Source: Desulfobacteraceae bacterium (GTDB lineage Bacteria; Desulfobacterota; Desulfobacteria; Desulfobacterales; Desulfobacteraceae). Taken from it: a stretch of 44,105 bases of DNA. The position numbers and the translations under genes were made by a program. Location: NCBI GenBank assembly GCA_016744295.1, contig JADGEQ010000053.1:1-44105 (forward strand). The letters run 5' to 3'. Below, piece after piece: positions 9,273-16,696 of the stretch (positions within the stretch are counted from its first letter, which is position 1; every line of letters begins with the position of its first letter). The notes beneath the pieces were generated by a model. The model saw only the letters and a program-made list of their open reading frames with translations, was not told the DNA's origin and ran no database searches.

Positions 9273-9325
9273 AGTCATTAGGGACAAGGTTTTTAATCAC
9301 CAAACTTCTTTATGCTTAATCGTGC

Positions 9326-10234
9326 TTAACGGGCACCAATGACATACTTAAAATTATCCGATATGGCGCCGGAGATGTTGATATCTTTGAATAGAGTCTC
9401 GGCCAGCTTTCGGATAAATGTCATCTTGTCCTCCCGGGGATAAACAGGCACAAGCTTTCCTTGTACCTGGGCCAATTCTCCGGCCCATTGAACAGCATCA
9501 TCCAAATTTCCCAGACGGTCAATCAGTTTGAGTTTTAATGCCCTTTGCCCGGTGTACACTCTGCCGTCGGCAAGTTTTGCCATATTATCAAACACCATAT
9601 TTCTAGCCTTGGCCGCATCAGAGACAAACTGAAGATGAAGTTCATCCACAAGGTCCTGAAAAATCTTTTTTTCGTTATCTTTCAACTCCCGCAAAGGGGA
9701 TCCCATGTCCTTGAACTCCCCGCTTTTAATTACCACAGGGGAAATACCGATTTTTTTGGCAATTTCCATGAGATTTGCATATTCCATGATCACACCAATA
9801 CTCCCGGTAATGGTCCCTGGATTTGCCACAATACCCTGGGTGGCCACCGCGATATAATATCCGCCGGAAGCTGCCACCGACCCCATTGAGGCAATCACTT
9901 GCTTTTGGGAGCGGGTTTTGATCAACTCCCGGTATATTTCCTGGGAAGGACCGATACCACCGCCGGGGCTGTCAATTCTGACAATGATGGCTTTAATATC
10001 ATCATCATCTCTGAAAGTTTTGATATCCTCAATAATTTTTTTAGACGACATGATGGGCCCGATCACTTCGACAATTCCGATGTTACCCTTTTTATTACCC
10101 AGAGAATCTGAAAATCCGGTATCCAGCATGTTTGAACTAAGGGAAAGAAGCCCAACAAAGCCTATAAAGGCCAGGGTCATACAACCTGCGATAATGGTCA
10201 TAAAAAACAAAAACGGGTGTCGTCGCGAAAACAT
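9326..10234 (-). CDS. sppA: signal peptide peptidase SppA (family S49)
   Basis: This 302-residue membrane protease has an N-terminal anchor (about residues 8-32). The S49 fold carries the serine motif SMGSVAASGGYY and the lysine-containing segment KSGEFKDMGSP, which together give the Ser/Lys dyad. The length matches the short bacterial SppA form. It is expected to degrade released signal peptides in the inner membrane. The ATG has an AGGAT site upstream. It lies downstream of rpsA on the same strand but beyond a strong terminator, so it is probably transcribed separately or by read-through. Confidence 0.92.
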   Translation of the reverse strand: MFSRRHPFLFFMTIIAGCMTLAFIGFVGLLSLSSNMLDTGFSDSLGNKKGNIGIVEVIGPIMSSKKIIEDIKTFRDDDDIKAIIVRIDSPGGGIGPSQEIYRELIKTRSQKQVIASMGSVAASGGYYIAVATQGIVANPGTITGSIGVIMEYANLMEIAKKIGISPVVIKSGEFKDMGSPLRELKDNEKKIFQDLVDELHLQFVSDAAKARNMVFDNMAKLADGRVYTGQRALKLKLIDRLGNLDDAVQWAGELAQVQGKLVPVYPREDKMTFIRKLAETLFKDINISGAISDNFKYVIGAR

Positions 10235-10262
10235 GAATATATATCCTGTATAGGGTTAAAGA

Positions 10263-10307
10263 ACCTGATTGGGAACCCGCTTAAAGAGGGTTAGTTTCGG
10301 ATCAGGT
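10263..10307. other. nested inverted repeat between rpsA and sppA
   Basis: Outer arms ACCTGAT (10263-10269) and ATCAGGT (10301-10307) enclose inner arms AACCC (10274-10278) and GGGTT (10288-10292). There is no T-run beside it, so it does not look like a simple terminator. It sits in the sppA leader or rpsA trailer and may fold as a two-tier hairpin. Confidence 0.4.
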
Positions 10308-10312
10308 AAAAT

Positions 10313-10352
10313 AAAAAAGGACCGGATAAAACACTCTTTACCCGGCCCCTTT
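10313..10352 (-). terminator. rho-independent terminator of rpsA
   Basis: On the minus strand AAAGGGGCCGG pairs with CCGGTCCTTT across a 16-base loop (with a small bulge), followed by TTTTTTATTTT. It lies 34 bases after the rpsA stop codon. Confidence 0.75.
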
Positions 10353-10385
10353 AACGATATGGAAAATGCAATCACTTAGATTTCA

Positions 10386-12209
10386 TTATTCTTCGTCTTT
10401 ATCCTCACCAGCAGGTTCCTGGGTTTTATTGGCTTCAAGCTGCTCCTGGATGTTGTTCCTGAGGAGCTCACCAAATGACGAGGTCGCAGGTTTCATGTTC
10501 TTTGCAAACTCTTCAAGATACTTACCATCATCATCTTCGTCTTCTACAAGGCGCTTGATGGAAAGTCCGATCCGTCTTTCATCGGAATTAATATTCATTA
10601 CCTTGGCAGTAATGGTTTCTCCGATCTGGTAATGCTCTTTCGGGCTCTTGATGTTTTCTTTGCTGATTTCAGAGACATGAACAAGGCCTTCAATGCCCTC
10701 TTCCAGCTCTACAAACACACCAAAGTCGGTGAGGTTTGTAATAACGCCAGAGATCTCTTTACCAACTTCATAGCGTTCTGCGACTGATTCCCATGGATCT
10801 GCCTGGGTTTGTTTGATACCCAGAGAAAATCTTTCATTGGATTTGTCAATATCAAGGACAACGGCCTGGATGGTATCATTCTTTTTGTATACTTCAGAAG
10901 GATGCTTGATCCGTTTTGTCCAGGAAATATCAGAGATATGAACAAGACCGTCAATGTCATCATCAATCCCGATGAACAGACCAAACTCAGTAATATTTTT
11001 AATCTTACCCTCGATAATAGTTCCAACGGGGTATTTCTGAGAAATAATTTCCCAGGGGTTGTCAACGGTCTGTTTGATACCCAGAGAAATCCTGCGATTA
11101 TCAGGTTTCAAGTCAAGTACAACCGCTTCAACCTCTTCGCCCACTGCAACCATCTGGGAAGGATGACGAACCTTTCGGGTCCATGACATTTCAGATACAT
11201 GGATCAACCCTTCTACGCCCTCTTCCAGCTCAATAAAGGCACCGTAGTCGGTCAGGCTGACAACTTTTCCCTTGATCTTTGAATCAATGGGATATTTTTC
11301 CACAGCTGTTGTCCAGGGATCAGGTGTCAACTGCTTCATACCAAGGGATACCCTTTCTTTTTCAAAATCAAACGAAAGAATTTTTACCGTAATATTATCA
11401 CCGACGGAGAAAAGCTCTGACGGGTGTTTAACACGGCCCCAAGAAATATCAGTAATATGAAGAAGTCCATCCACACCGCCAAGATCGACAAAAATACCGT
11501 ATTCTGTAATATTTTTAACAATACCGTCCATGACCTTGTCATTTTCGATGTTCTCAAGGGTAGTGGTTCGCAGCTCATCCCTTTTCGCTTCAAGAAGAAC
11601 CCTTCTTGACAGAACGATATTATTTCTTTTCTTGTTGTATTTGAGGACCTTAAAAGTATAGGTTTTGTTTACCATTTCATCCATGTTGCGGATGGGGCGC
11701 AGATCAGCCTGGGAACCAGGCAAAAATGCAAGAAGCCCTATGTCAACGGAAAAACCACCCTTGACCCGACTGGTAATAACGCCTTCAATGGTCTCGTCTG
11801 CATCATAAATTTCTTTAATTGCATCCCAAACCTTCACTTTTTTGGCTTTTTCATGGGACAAAAGAACTGTTTCTTCTTCTTCATCCCAGACTTCAATCAT
11901 TACCTCAAATTCATCATTGACTTTGACATTTACATTGCCTTCCTCATCAATGAATTCATGAATAGAGATCTGGCCTTCAGATTTATACCCCACATCGACA
12001 AGAACTTTTTCCTTGCCAACGGATATGACTGTTCCAGTAACTACCTGCCCTTCTTCAAACTTGCTAAGGCTGGATTCATAAATGCCCAAAAGCTCTTCCA
12101 TGGTCTCTTCACCAGTAAATTCCATCTCTGGCTCAGATACTGCTTCCTGTGTCTCTAATTCTTCTGTATTCATTTCTTGGTCTTCGTTTTCTTCAGCAAT
12201 GTTGTTCAT
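10386..12209 (-). CDS. rpsA: 30S ribosomal protein S1
   Basis: This 607-residue protein consists of six S1 RNA-binding repeats in tandem, each recognisable by a GxVxxxxxxGxFVxL-type strand pattern (for example GIVKNITEYGIFVDLGG and GVITNLTDFGVFVELEE). The first two repeats are more divergent, as expected for the ribosome-binding part of S1. The N-terminus is acidic and low-complexity. Start is set at the ATG at 12209, which follows GGGGGA; the upstream frame extension has no ribosome site. S1 recruits mRNA to the 30S subunit. It follows cmk, a widely conserved cmk-rpsA pairing, with its own promoter-like sequence in the gap. Confidence 0.96.
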   Translation of the reverse strand: MNNIAEENEDQEMNTEELETQEAVSEPEMEFTGEETMEELLGIYESSLSKFEEGQVVTGTVISVGKEKVLVDVGYKSEGQISIHEFIDEEGNVNVKVNDEFEVMIEVWDEEEETVLLSHEKAKKVKVWDAIKEIYDADETIEGVITSRVKGGFSVDIGLLAFLPGSQADLRPIRNMDEMVNKTYTFKVLKYNKKRNNIVLSRRVLLEAKRDELRTTTLENIENDKVMDGIVKNITEYGIFVDLGGVDGLLHITDISWGRVKHPSELFSVGDNITVKILSFDFEKERVSLGMKQLTPDPWTTAVEKYPIDSKIKGKVVSLTDYGAFIELEEGVEGLIHVSEMSWTRKVRHPSQMVAVGEEVEAVVLDLKPDNRRISLGIKQTVDNPWEIISQKYPVGTIIEGKIKNITEFGLFIGIDDDIDGLVHISDISWTKRIKHPSEVYKKNDTIQAVVLDIDKSNERFSLGIKQTQADPWESVAERYEVGKEISGVITNLTDFGVFVELEEGIEGLVHVSEISKENIKSPKEHYQIGETITAKVMNINSDERRIGLSIKRLVEDEDDDGKYLEEFAKNMKPATSSFGELLRNNIQEQLEANKTQEPAGEDKDEE

Positions 12210-12286
12210 TAATATTATTCCCCCTAATCGAATTTTTTTTTGCACCCGTACCCCCTCGAACAAAGAGAATCCGAGTACAATTTGCC

Positions 12287-12315
12287 TTTATATCAACTCA
12301 AACTAGAATAATCAA
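12287..12315 (-). promoter_or_regulatory. sigma-70-type promoter for rpsA
   Basis: On the minus strand TTGATT (12310-12315) is followed by a 17-base spacer and TATAAA (12287-12292, five of six consensus bases). It would give rpsA independent expression in addition to read-through from hisC-cmk. Confidence 0.55.
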
Positions 12316-12332
12316 GCCAATTTTAGTAATAA

Positions 12333-12992
12333 TCAACCTTTTTGAATGTTTTTCAGAATTTTCTCCACAACTTCAGGAATGCTCAGATAAGAAGAATCAA
12401 TTTTAATGGCATCGGATGCCACCCTCAGGGGAGCCTCTTTTCGCTGGGAATCATTGGTGTCTCTTTTTTCCATATCCTGTTGAACTTTTTGGATGTCCTC
12501 TTTCCCTTCCGGCATCTCCTCATATCTTCTTTTGGCCCGAACGGACAGATCAGCAAACAAAAAAAACTTAAAGGGGGCATCGGGGAAAACAACGGTACCC
12601 ATATCCCGCCCCTCAAATACGGCATCCTGACTCTGGGCAATATTTCGCTGGATATCCAGCAAGGCTGACCTAATCTGGGGTTTTGCCGAAGTAGCCGAAG
12701 CCAGCATGGTTATTTCAGGGGTTCTTATATAAGGGGTGATGTCCCTGCCCGAAGAGATCAGCACAAGATTGCCTTTTTGCATAAGAAAATTCAATTCCAG
12801 CCCGGCAAGAAACTTCCCAAGACTGGCATCTGTCTCCCAATCAATCTTCTGCTGTTTTATTTCATAGGCCACCCCCCGGTAAAGTGCACCGGTATCCACA
12901 TAGACACACCCTAATTGGTTGGCTAGAAGATTTGATATGGTTGTCTTTCCGGCACCTGCCGGCCCGTCGATGGTAATGATTCGATATTTCAT
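12333..12992 (-). CDS. cmk: cytidylate kinase
   Basis: This 219-residue protein begins with IDGPAGAGKTT, the P-loop of CMP/dCMP kinases. It has the characteristic VDTGALYRGVAYE and SSGRDI segments plus EGRDMGTVVFPDAPFKFFL. It converts CMP and dCMP to the diphosphates using ATP, feeding RNA, DNA and phospholipid synthesis. Length is standard. The ATG overlaps the hisC stop codon by four bases (ATGA), so translation is coupled to hisC. The gene order hisC-cmk-rpsA is compact. Confidence 0.95.
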   Translation of the reverse strand: MKYRIITIDGPAGAGKTTISNLLANQLGCVYVDTGALYRGVAYEIKQQKIDWETDASLGKFLAGLELNFLMQKGNLVLISSGRDITPYIRTPEITMLASATSAKPQIRSALLDIQRNIAQSQDAVFEGRDMGTVVFPDAPFKFFLFADLSVRAKRRYEEMPEGKEDIQKVQQDMEKRDTNDSQRKEAPLRVASDAIKIDSSYLSIPEVVEKILKNIQKG

Positions 12993-14095
12993 TCTCTGTC
13001 CTTATTTTTCCCCAATACCTGTTTCAATGCCCCTATAAAATTCTGATTTTCTTCCTGAGTTCCTGTATTCACCCGTAAAAAGGTATCAAACCCATAAGAT
13101 TTCAAGGACCTGACAATTACCCCTTGGCCAAGCAATTCATTAAAAATTTTGGTGGCATCTGTTTTCAGATCAACCATTAAAAAGTTTGCCTGGGTGGAAA
13201 GGGGAGCAAGCCCCATTTTAGTCAATGCCGAACTAAGATAGTCAATCCCCTCATTGATGGTTTGAACACTTTTATTTAAAAATGCTTCATCCTGGATAGC
13301 CGCCTCTGCGGCTACTTGAGCCATGGTATTCACATTGAAGGGCTGGCGAATTCGATTCAAAACTTCAGCCACCCCGGGGTCCATGATGCCATAACCAACC
13401 CTGAAACCTGCCAGACCGTAAGCCTTGGAAAATGTTCTCAAGGTAACAATCCTGGGATCTTTCAGCGGATCATCCATGGAGTTAAACACCGTCTTGTCAC
13501 GAACAAATTCAATATACGCTTCATCCACCACGATAATCACATCCCGGGGTATTTTTTTTGAAAATCCAACAAACTGATTCCGGGTAATGGTACTGCCCGT
13601 CGGATTAAAAGGGTTGGTAACAAAGACCATTTTTGTTCTGGGCCCAACGCTTTTGACAATCTCATCAAGATTGGTAGTATAGTCTTTGAGGGGGACCATG
13701 ACCGGAACCCCCTTGGCTGTTTTAACCGATATTTCATACATCAAAAAAGAAGGAAGAGGCATCACCGCCTCATCACCGGGATTTAAAAAACCATGGGCCA
13801 AAAGGGCAATGATATCATCGGAGCCGTTTCCCAACACAATGGTATCAACCCCCACACAAAACCTGTCTGCGATAAGTTGGCGCAACCCGTGGGGCACGGG
13901 CTCGGGATAACGATTCATACAGGAAAGCGCTGCATTGACCGCTTCATTCACTCGGGGAGAAAACCCCAATGGATTTTCATTGGAGGCCAATTTGACAGCC
14001 TTTGTGATATTGTATTCCCTCTCCAATTCCTTTAGGGGCTTTCCTGCTTCATAGGGCTTAATGGCCTCAACTGATGCACTAATTTTAAACTTCAT
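12989..14095 (-). CDS. hisC: histidinol-phosphate aminotransferase
   Basis: This 368-residue fold-type I PLP enzyme shows SNENPLGFSP near the N-terminus, NGSDDIIALLAH, NPFNPTGS, the VVDEAYIEF aspartate strand, the Schiff-base lysine motif TFSKAYGLAGFRVGY, and a C-terminal FLRVNTG carboxylate-binding arginine. These fit HisC, which transaminates imidazole acetol phosphate to histidinol phosphate in histidine synthesis; many homologues also act on aromatic amino acids. The start is the ATG at 14095, preceded by AGGAGGAGAT; ten extra upstream codons are discounted. It is the first gene of the leftward hisC-cmk-rpsA unit. Confidence 0.93.
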   Translation of the reverse strand: MKFKISASVEAIKPYEAGKPLKELEREYNITKAVKLASNENPLGFSPRVNEAVNAALSCMNRYPEPVPHGLRQLIADRFCVGVDTIVLGNGSDDIIALLAHGFLNPGDEAVMPLPSFLMYEISVKTAKGVPVMVPLKDYTTNLDEIVKSVGPRTKMVFVTNPFNPTGSTITRNQFVGFSKKIPRDVIIVVDEAYIEFVRDKTVFNSMDDPLKDPRIVTLRTFSKAYGLAGFRVGYGIMDPGVAEVLNRIRQPFNVNTMAQVAAEAAIQDEAFLNKSVQTINEGIDYLSSALTKMGLAPLSTQANFLMVDLKTDATKIFNELLGQGVIVRSLKSYGFDTFLRVNTGTQEENQNFIGALKQVLGKNKDRE

Positions 14096-14125
14096 GAATG
14101 ATATCTCCTCCTGGTAAAAAAACAA

Positions 14126-14154
14126 TATTTAGTTAGGATTTGAATTTTTGTCAA
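14126..14154 (-). promoter_or_regulatory. possible promoter of hisC-cmk
   Basis: On the minus strand a perfect TTGACA (14149-14154) is followed 17 bases later by TAAATA (14126-14131). The -10 match is poor (three of six), but the position just upstream of the hisC ribosome site is suitable. Confidence 0.35.
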
Positions 14155-14214
14155 CAACTATGGTAGAAATTGAAAGAAACCGTTAGATCACTCAACTTAA
14201 ACAAAAGAGGCAAT

Positions 14215-15390
14215 ATGAACCCTAGGGTAAGGACCGGAATAGAAAATTTAAAAACCAATCCCCCTGACTACTTGAAGGGGAAAAAACTGGGGCTGCTTGC
14301 AAATCCTGCCTCGGTGGACAAGGGGTTTACCCATACCCTGGACATTATCAACCAGATGTTTCCGGGACAACTTCGGGCATTGTTTTCCCCCCAGCATGGC
14401 TTTCATGCAGAAAAACAAGACAATATGATTGAATCTGGCCATGGGGTTGAACCTATACTGAACATCCCTGTTTTCAGCCTGTACAGCGAGACAAGGGTTC
14501 CAACCCCTCAAATGTTTGATAGAATCGACACCCTGATCATCGACATCCAGGATGTGGGTACCCGGGTTTATACCTTTATATATACCATCTCCTACTGCAT
14601 TGAAGTTGCAGCAAGGCTCAACAAAAGTGTTGTAATCCTTGACCGGCCCAATCCCATTGGCGGGCTAAAAATAGAGGGAAATATTTTGGAACCCGACTAT
14701 GCCTCCTTTGTGGGACGCTTCCCCATTCCCATGCGCCATGGCATGACCGTTGGTGAAATTTCACAATTTTTTAATCAACAATTTAATCTGGGCTGTGACC
14801 TGAAAATAATTCCCATGGAAGGATGGAAACGAAGCATGTATTGGCAGGACACCGATCTTGTCTGGTTACCTCCCTCCCCAAATCTGCCAACACCCCTTTC
14901 CTGTATGGTATATCCTGGCCAGGTAATATTTGAGGGCACCAATATATCCGAAGGCCGTGGAACCACCCTCCCCTTTGAGCAATTTGGCGCCCCGTTTCTG
15001 GATACCCTGGCAATTGGACAAATCGCCGGAAAACGAATCAAGGGTGCTGTTCTCAGGCCCATAAACTTTGAACCCACCTCGGGCAAATGGCAGCAGCAGA
15101 CATGCAAGGGCTTTCACATACATATCACCTCAAGGGATAACTTTTCACCCTATCTTGCATCCCTTTATCTTATGCAGCTTATTCTTAAATTTCATCCCGA
15201 TAAATTTGAATTTAAACAGCCACCCTATGAATATGAATATGAACGACTTCCCATGGATCTAATTCTGGGCAGCCGGGATCTTAGGAAAAAAATCACTGAA
15301 ATGAAAGAGATTGAAATCCTTGAAGCCAATTGGATAGAAGGATTAAATCACTTTAAATCCCAGTCAAGAAAATTTTATTTGTATGAGTAG
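14215..15390 (+). CDS. DUF1343 / NamZ-like exo-beta-N-acetylmuramidase
   Basis: This 391-residue protein belongs to the DUF1343 family, whose characterised member NamZ removes MurNAc from the non-reducing end of peptidoglycan fragments. Family hallmarks visible are GLLANPASVD, FSPQHGFH, the DVGTRVYTFIYTI segment, DRPNPIGG and SEGRGTTLPFEQFG. The start at 14215 follows AGAGG; no signal peptide or lipobox is seen, so the enzyme appears cytoplasmic, unlike secreted relatives. It lies a few genes upstream of a MurU-AmgK fusion that would use free MurNAc. The family is confident; activity on muropeptides is inferred from the family. Confidence 0.85.
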   Translation: MNPRVRTGIENLKTNPPDYLKGKKLGLLANPASVDKGFTHTLDIINQMFPGQLRALFSPQHGFHAEKQDNMIESGHGVEPILNIPVFSLYSETRVPTPQMFDRIDTLIIDIQDVGTRVYTFIYTISYCIEVAARLNKSVVILDRPNPIGGLKIEGNILEPDYASFVGRFPIPMRHGMTVGEISQFFNQQFNLGCDLKIIPMEGWKRSMYWQDTDLVWLPPSPNLPTPLSCMVYPGQVIFEGTNISEGRGTTLPFEQFGAPFLDTLAIGQIAGKRIKGAVLRPINFEPTSGKWQQQTCKGFHIHITSRDNFSPYLASLYLMQLILKFHPDKFEFKQPPYEYEYERLPMDLILGSRDLRKKITEMKEIEILEANWIEGLNHFKSQSRKFYLYE

Positions 15391-15396
15391 ATTGAC

Positions 15397-16098
15397 ATGA
15401 CAGACAACGACATTACGAACAATCATATCCCGAACAAGGATATGACAAACAGTAATATTCCAGAAAATTGGAAAAGAATGAGCTTTAAAGGTAACAAAGT
15501 TTGGGTTGCCACCACGCAGGATGGGTTGTTCGTTGAAAATAATAACAAGGTTTTGATTAAATATGGTTTAAAACAAACCCATGAGTACTGGATAAGAAAG
15601 GACAGCCTGGAACCTCTGGAAAAGGCTGTTCCTGCCAGAAAAAAAAAGGCCGCCTCTCCTGGAAAACCATCCAGGGGTTTGAACACCCCCTTAAAAATTG
15701 AAGATTGCATTCAAATTTATACGGGTGCATCTTCTGGCAATCCGGGTCCGGCAGGTATCGGAGCGCTCCTGATTTACAATAAAAACCGTAAAGAAATTTC
15801 CCAAAACATTGGGATTGCCACCAATAATGTTGCAGCGCTGTCTGCCATTAGAATAGCGATTTCCCATCTAAAACGGTACAATCTACCCGTACGGATTTTT
15901 TCAGATTCAAGTTATGCCATTGGCGTTCTGACCCAGGAACACAAACCCCAGGCAAACAATAAATTGATAATTGATATCAGGAAGATGATTCAACCATTTA
16001 CAGACCTGGAATTCATCAAAATCAAAGGCCCGGGTATAAAGGAAAATGAGGTGGCTGAGTTCCTTGCAACCTCTGCCATTAACAAAAAAGGGCCGTAA
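15397..16098 (+). CDS. RNase H-like protein with degenerate active site
   Basis: This 233-residue protein has a short Asn-rich start, an N-terminal module (about residues 25-75, KVWVATTQDGLFVENNNKVL), a basic linker, and a C-terminal RNase H-like fold from about residue 105. Three of the four catalytic carboxylates are altered. The usual TDG has lost its Asp codon (IYTGASSGNPG, T109-G110), the usual NNVAEL Glu is Ala147, and the final Asp is Glu221. Only Asp170 (FSDSSY) is kept. Nuclease activity is therefore unlikely; nucleic-acid binding could remain. It begins six bases after the NamZ-like gene, so the two are probably co-transcribed. No strong ribosome site is seen before the ATG. Confidence 0.75.
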   Translation: MTDNDITNNHIPNKDMTNSNIPENWKRMSFKGNKVWVATTQDGLFVENNNKVLIKYGLKQTHEYWIRKDSLEPLEKAVPARKKKAASPGKPSRGLNTPLKIEDCIQIYTGASSGNPGPAGIGALLIYNKNRKEISQNIGIATNNVAALSAIRIAISHLKRYNLPVRIFSDSSYAIGVLTQEHKPQANNKLIIDIRKMIQPFTDLEFIKIKGPGIKENEVAEFLATSAINKKGP

Positions 16099-16111
16099 CA
16101 ATACGGCCCTT
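16088..16111. terminator. hairpin terminator shared by converging genes
   Basis: A perfect 10-base stem (AAGGGCCGTA / TACGGCCCTT) has a four-base loop. On the minus strand it is followed by TTTTTTG, so it terminates the leftward small membrane protein gene. It overlaps the last codons and stop of the rightward RNase H-like gene, and may also serve that gene. Confidence 0.8.
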
Positions 16112-16139
16112 CTACAAACAAAATTGCAATAACGGAGTT

Positions 16140-16397
16140 CTATTTTTTCAAATCACTAAGTTCTTTTTCAAGTTCGGCTATTTTTGCTTTGTCATCATCA
16201 ACCGGCGCATCAACACCTTTATCATTTTTCCAGGAATCTTTAAGTTCATCAAATCCAAGATAGAGAGCAAGACCACCACCCAACAAAAGTACTGGTGGAA
16301 TACATCCTGCCAGAAGATTCAAAAATTCACCAAACCAAACCGCCAAGCCAACAACGCCGAGAAGAACTGCAATAGCTCCACCAATTAATGTCTTCAT
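16140..16397 (-). CDS. small membrane protein with C-terminal coiled coil
   Basis: This 85-residue protein has two hydrophobic spans (about residues 4-22 and 28-48, rich in Gly and Leu), a charged linker (LKDSWKNDKG), an acidic stretch, and a short heptad-like tail (KIAELEKELSDLK). I do not recognise a named family. An AAGGAGGAT ribosome site precedes the ATG, a promoter-like sequence lies upstream and a clear terminator follows, so it is an independent single-gene unit. The combination of tight spans and coiled tail suggests a membrane-bound oligomer or scaffold; this is inference. Confidence 0.75.
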   Translation of the reverse strand: MKTLIGGAIAVLLGVVGLAVWFGEFLNLLAGCIPPVLLLGGGLALYLGFDELKDSWKNDKGVDAPVDDDKAKIAELEKELSDLKK

Positions 16398-16696
16398 AAA
16401 ATTATCCTCCTTAAGCTTTTCTGTTCAACTTTAATAAATATGATACCATTTATATAGATAATACGATTATCAATAGATGAAGAAAAATAGCACAAGGATA
16501 ATTAATAATCAAGGCTATTTTGGCGGGGCTGTTTAAGCTTGCAAATGCAAGTGTTTATAACGGGTTTCAACTATTAGTTGTCTAATTTTAACACCCTTTT
16601 GGCAAATAATTAAGATTGCCATTACACCTAAGCTTTGATAATGGTTAAATCCTTAAATGCTTTGACTTTTCAGGCTTTACAAAAAAGGAATATTTC
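16398..16696. other. divergent intergenic region
   Basis: This AT-rich gap separates the leftward small membrane gene from the rightward PlsB-like gene. It contains one promoter for the former (listed separately) and an inverted repeat CTTGCA-AA-TGCAAG at 16538-16551. A possible promoter towards the PlsB gene is TTGCCA with GATAAT 15 bases later, around 16616-16642. No coding frame is seen. Confidence 0.4.
16484..16512 (-). promoter_or_regulatory. sigma-70-type promoter of small membrane gene
   Basis: On the minus strand TTGATT (16507-16512), a 17-base spacer and TATTTT (16484-16489) lie about 90 bases ahead of the start codon. Confidence 0.4.
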
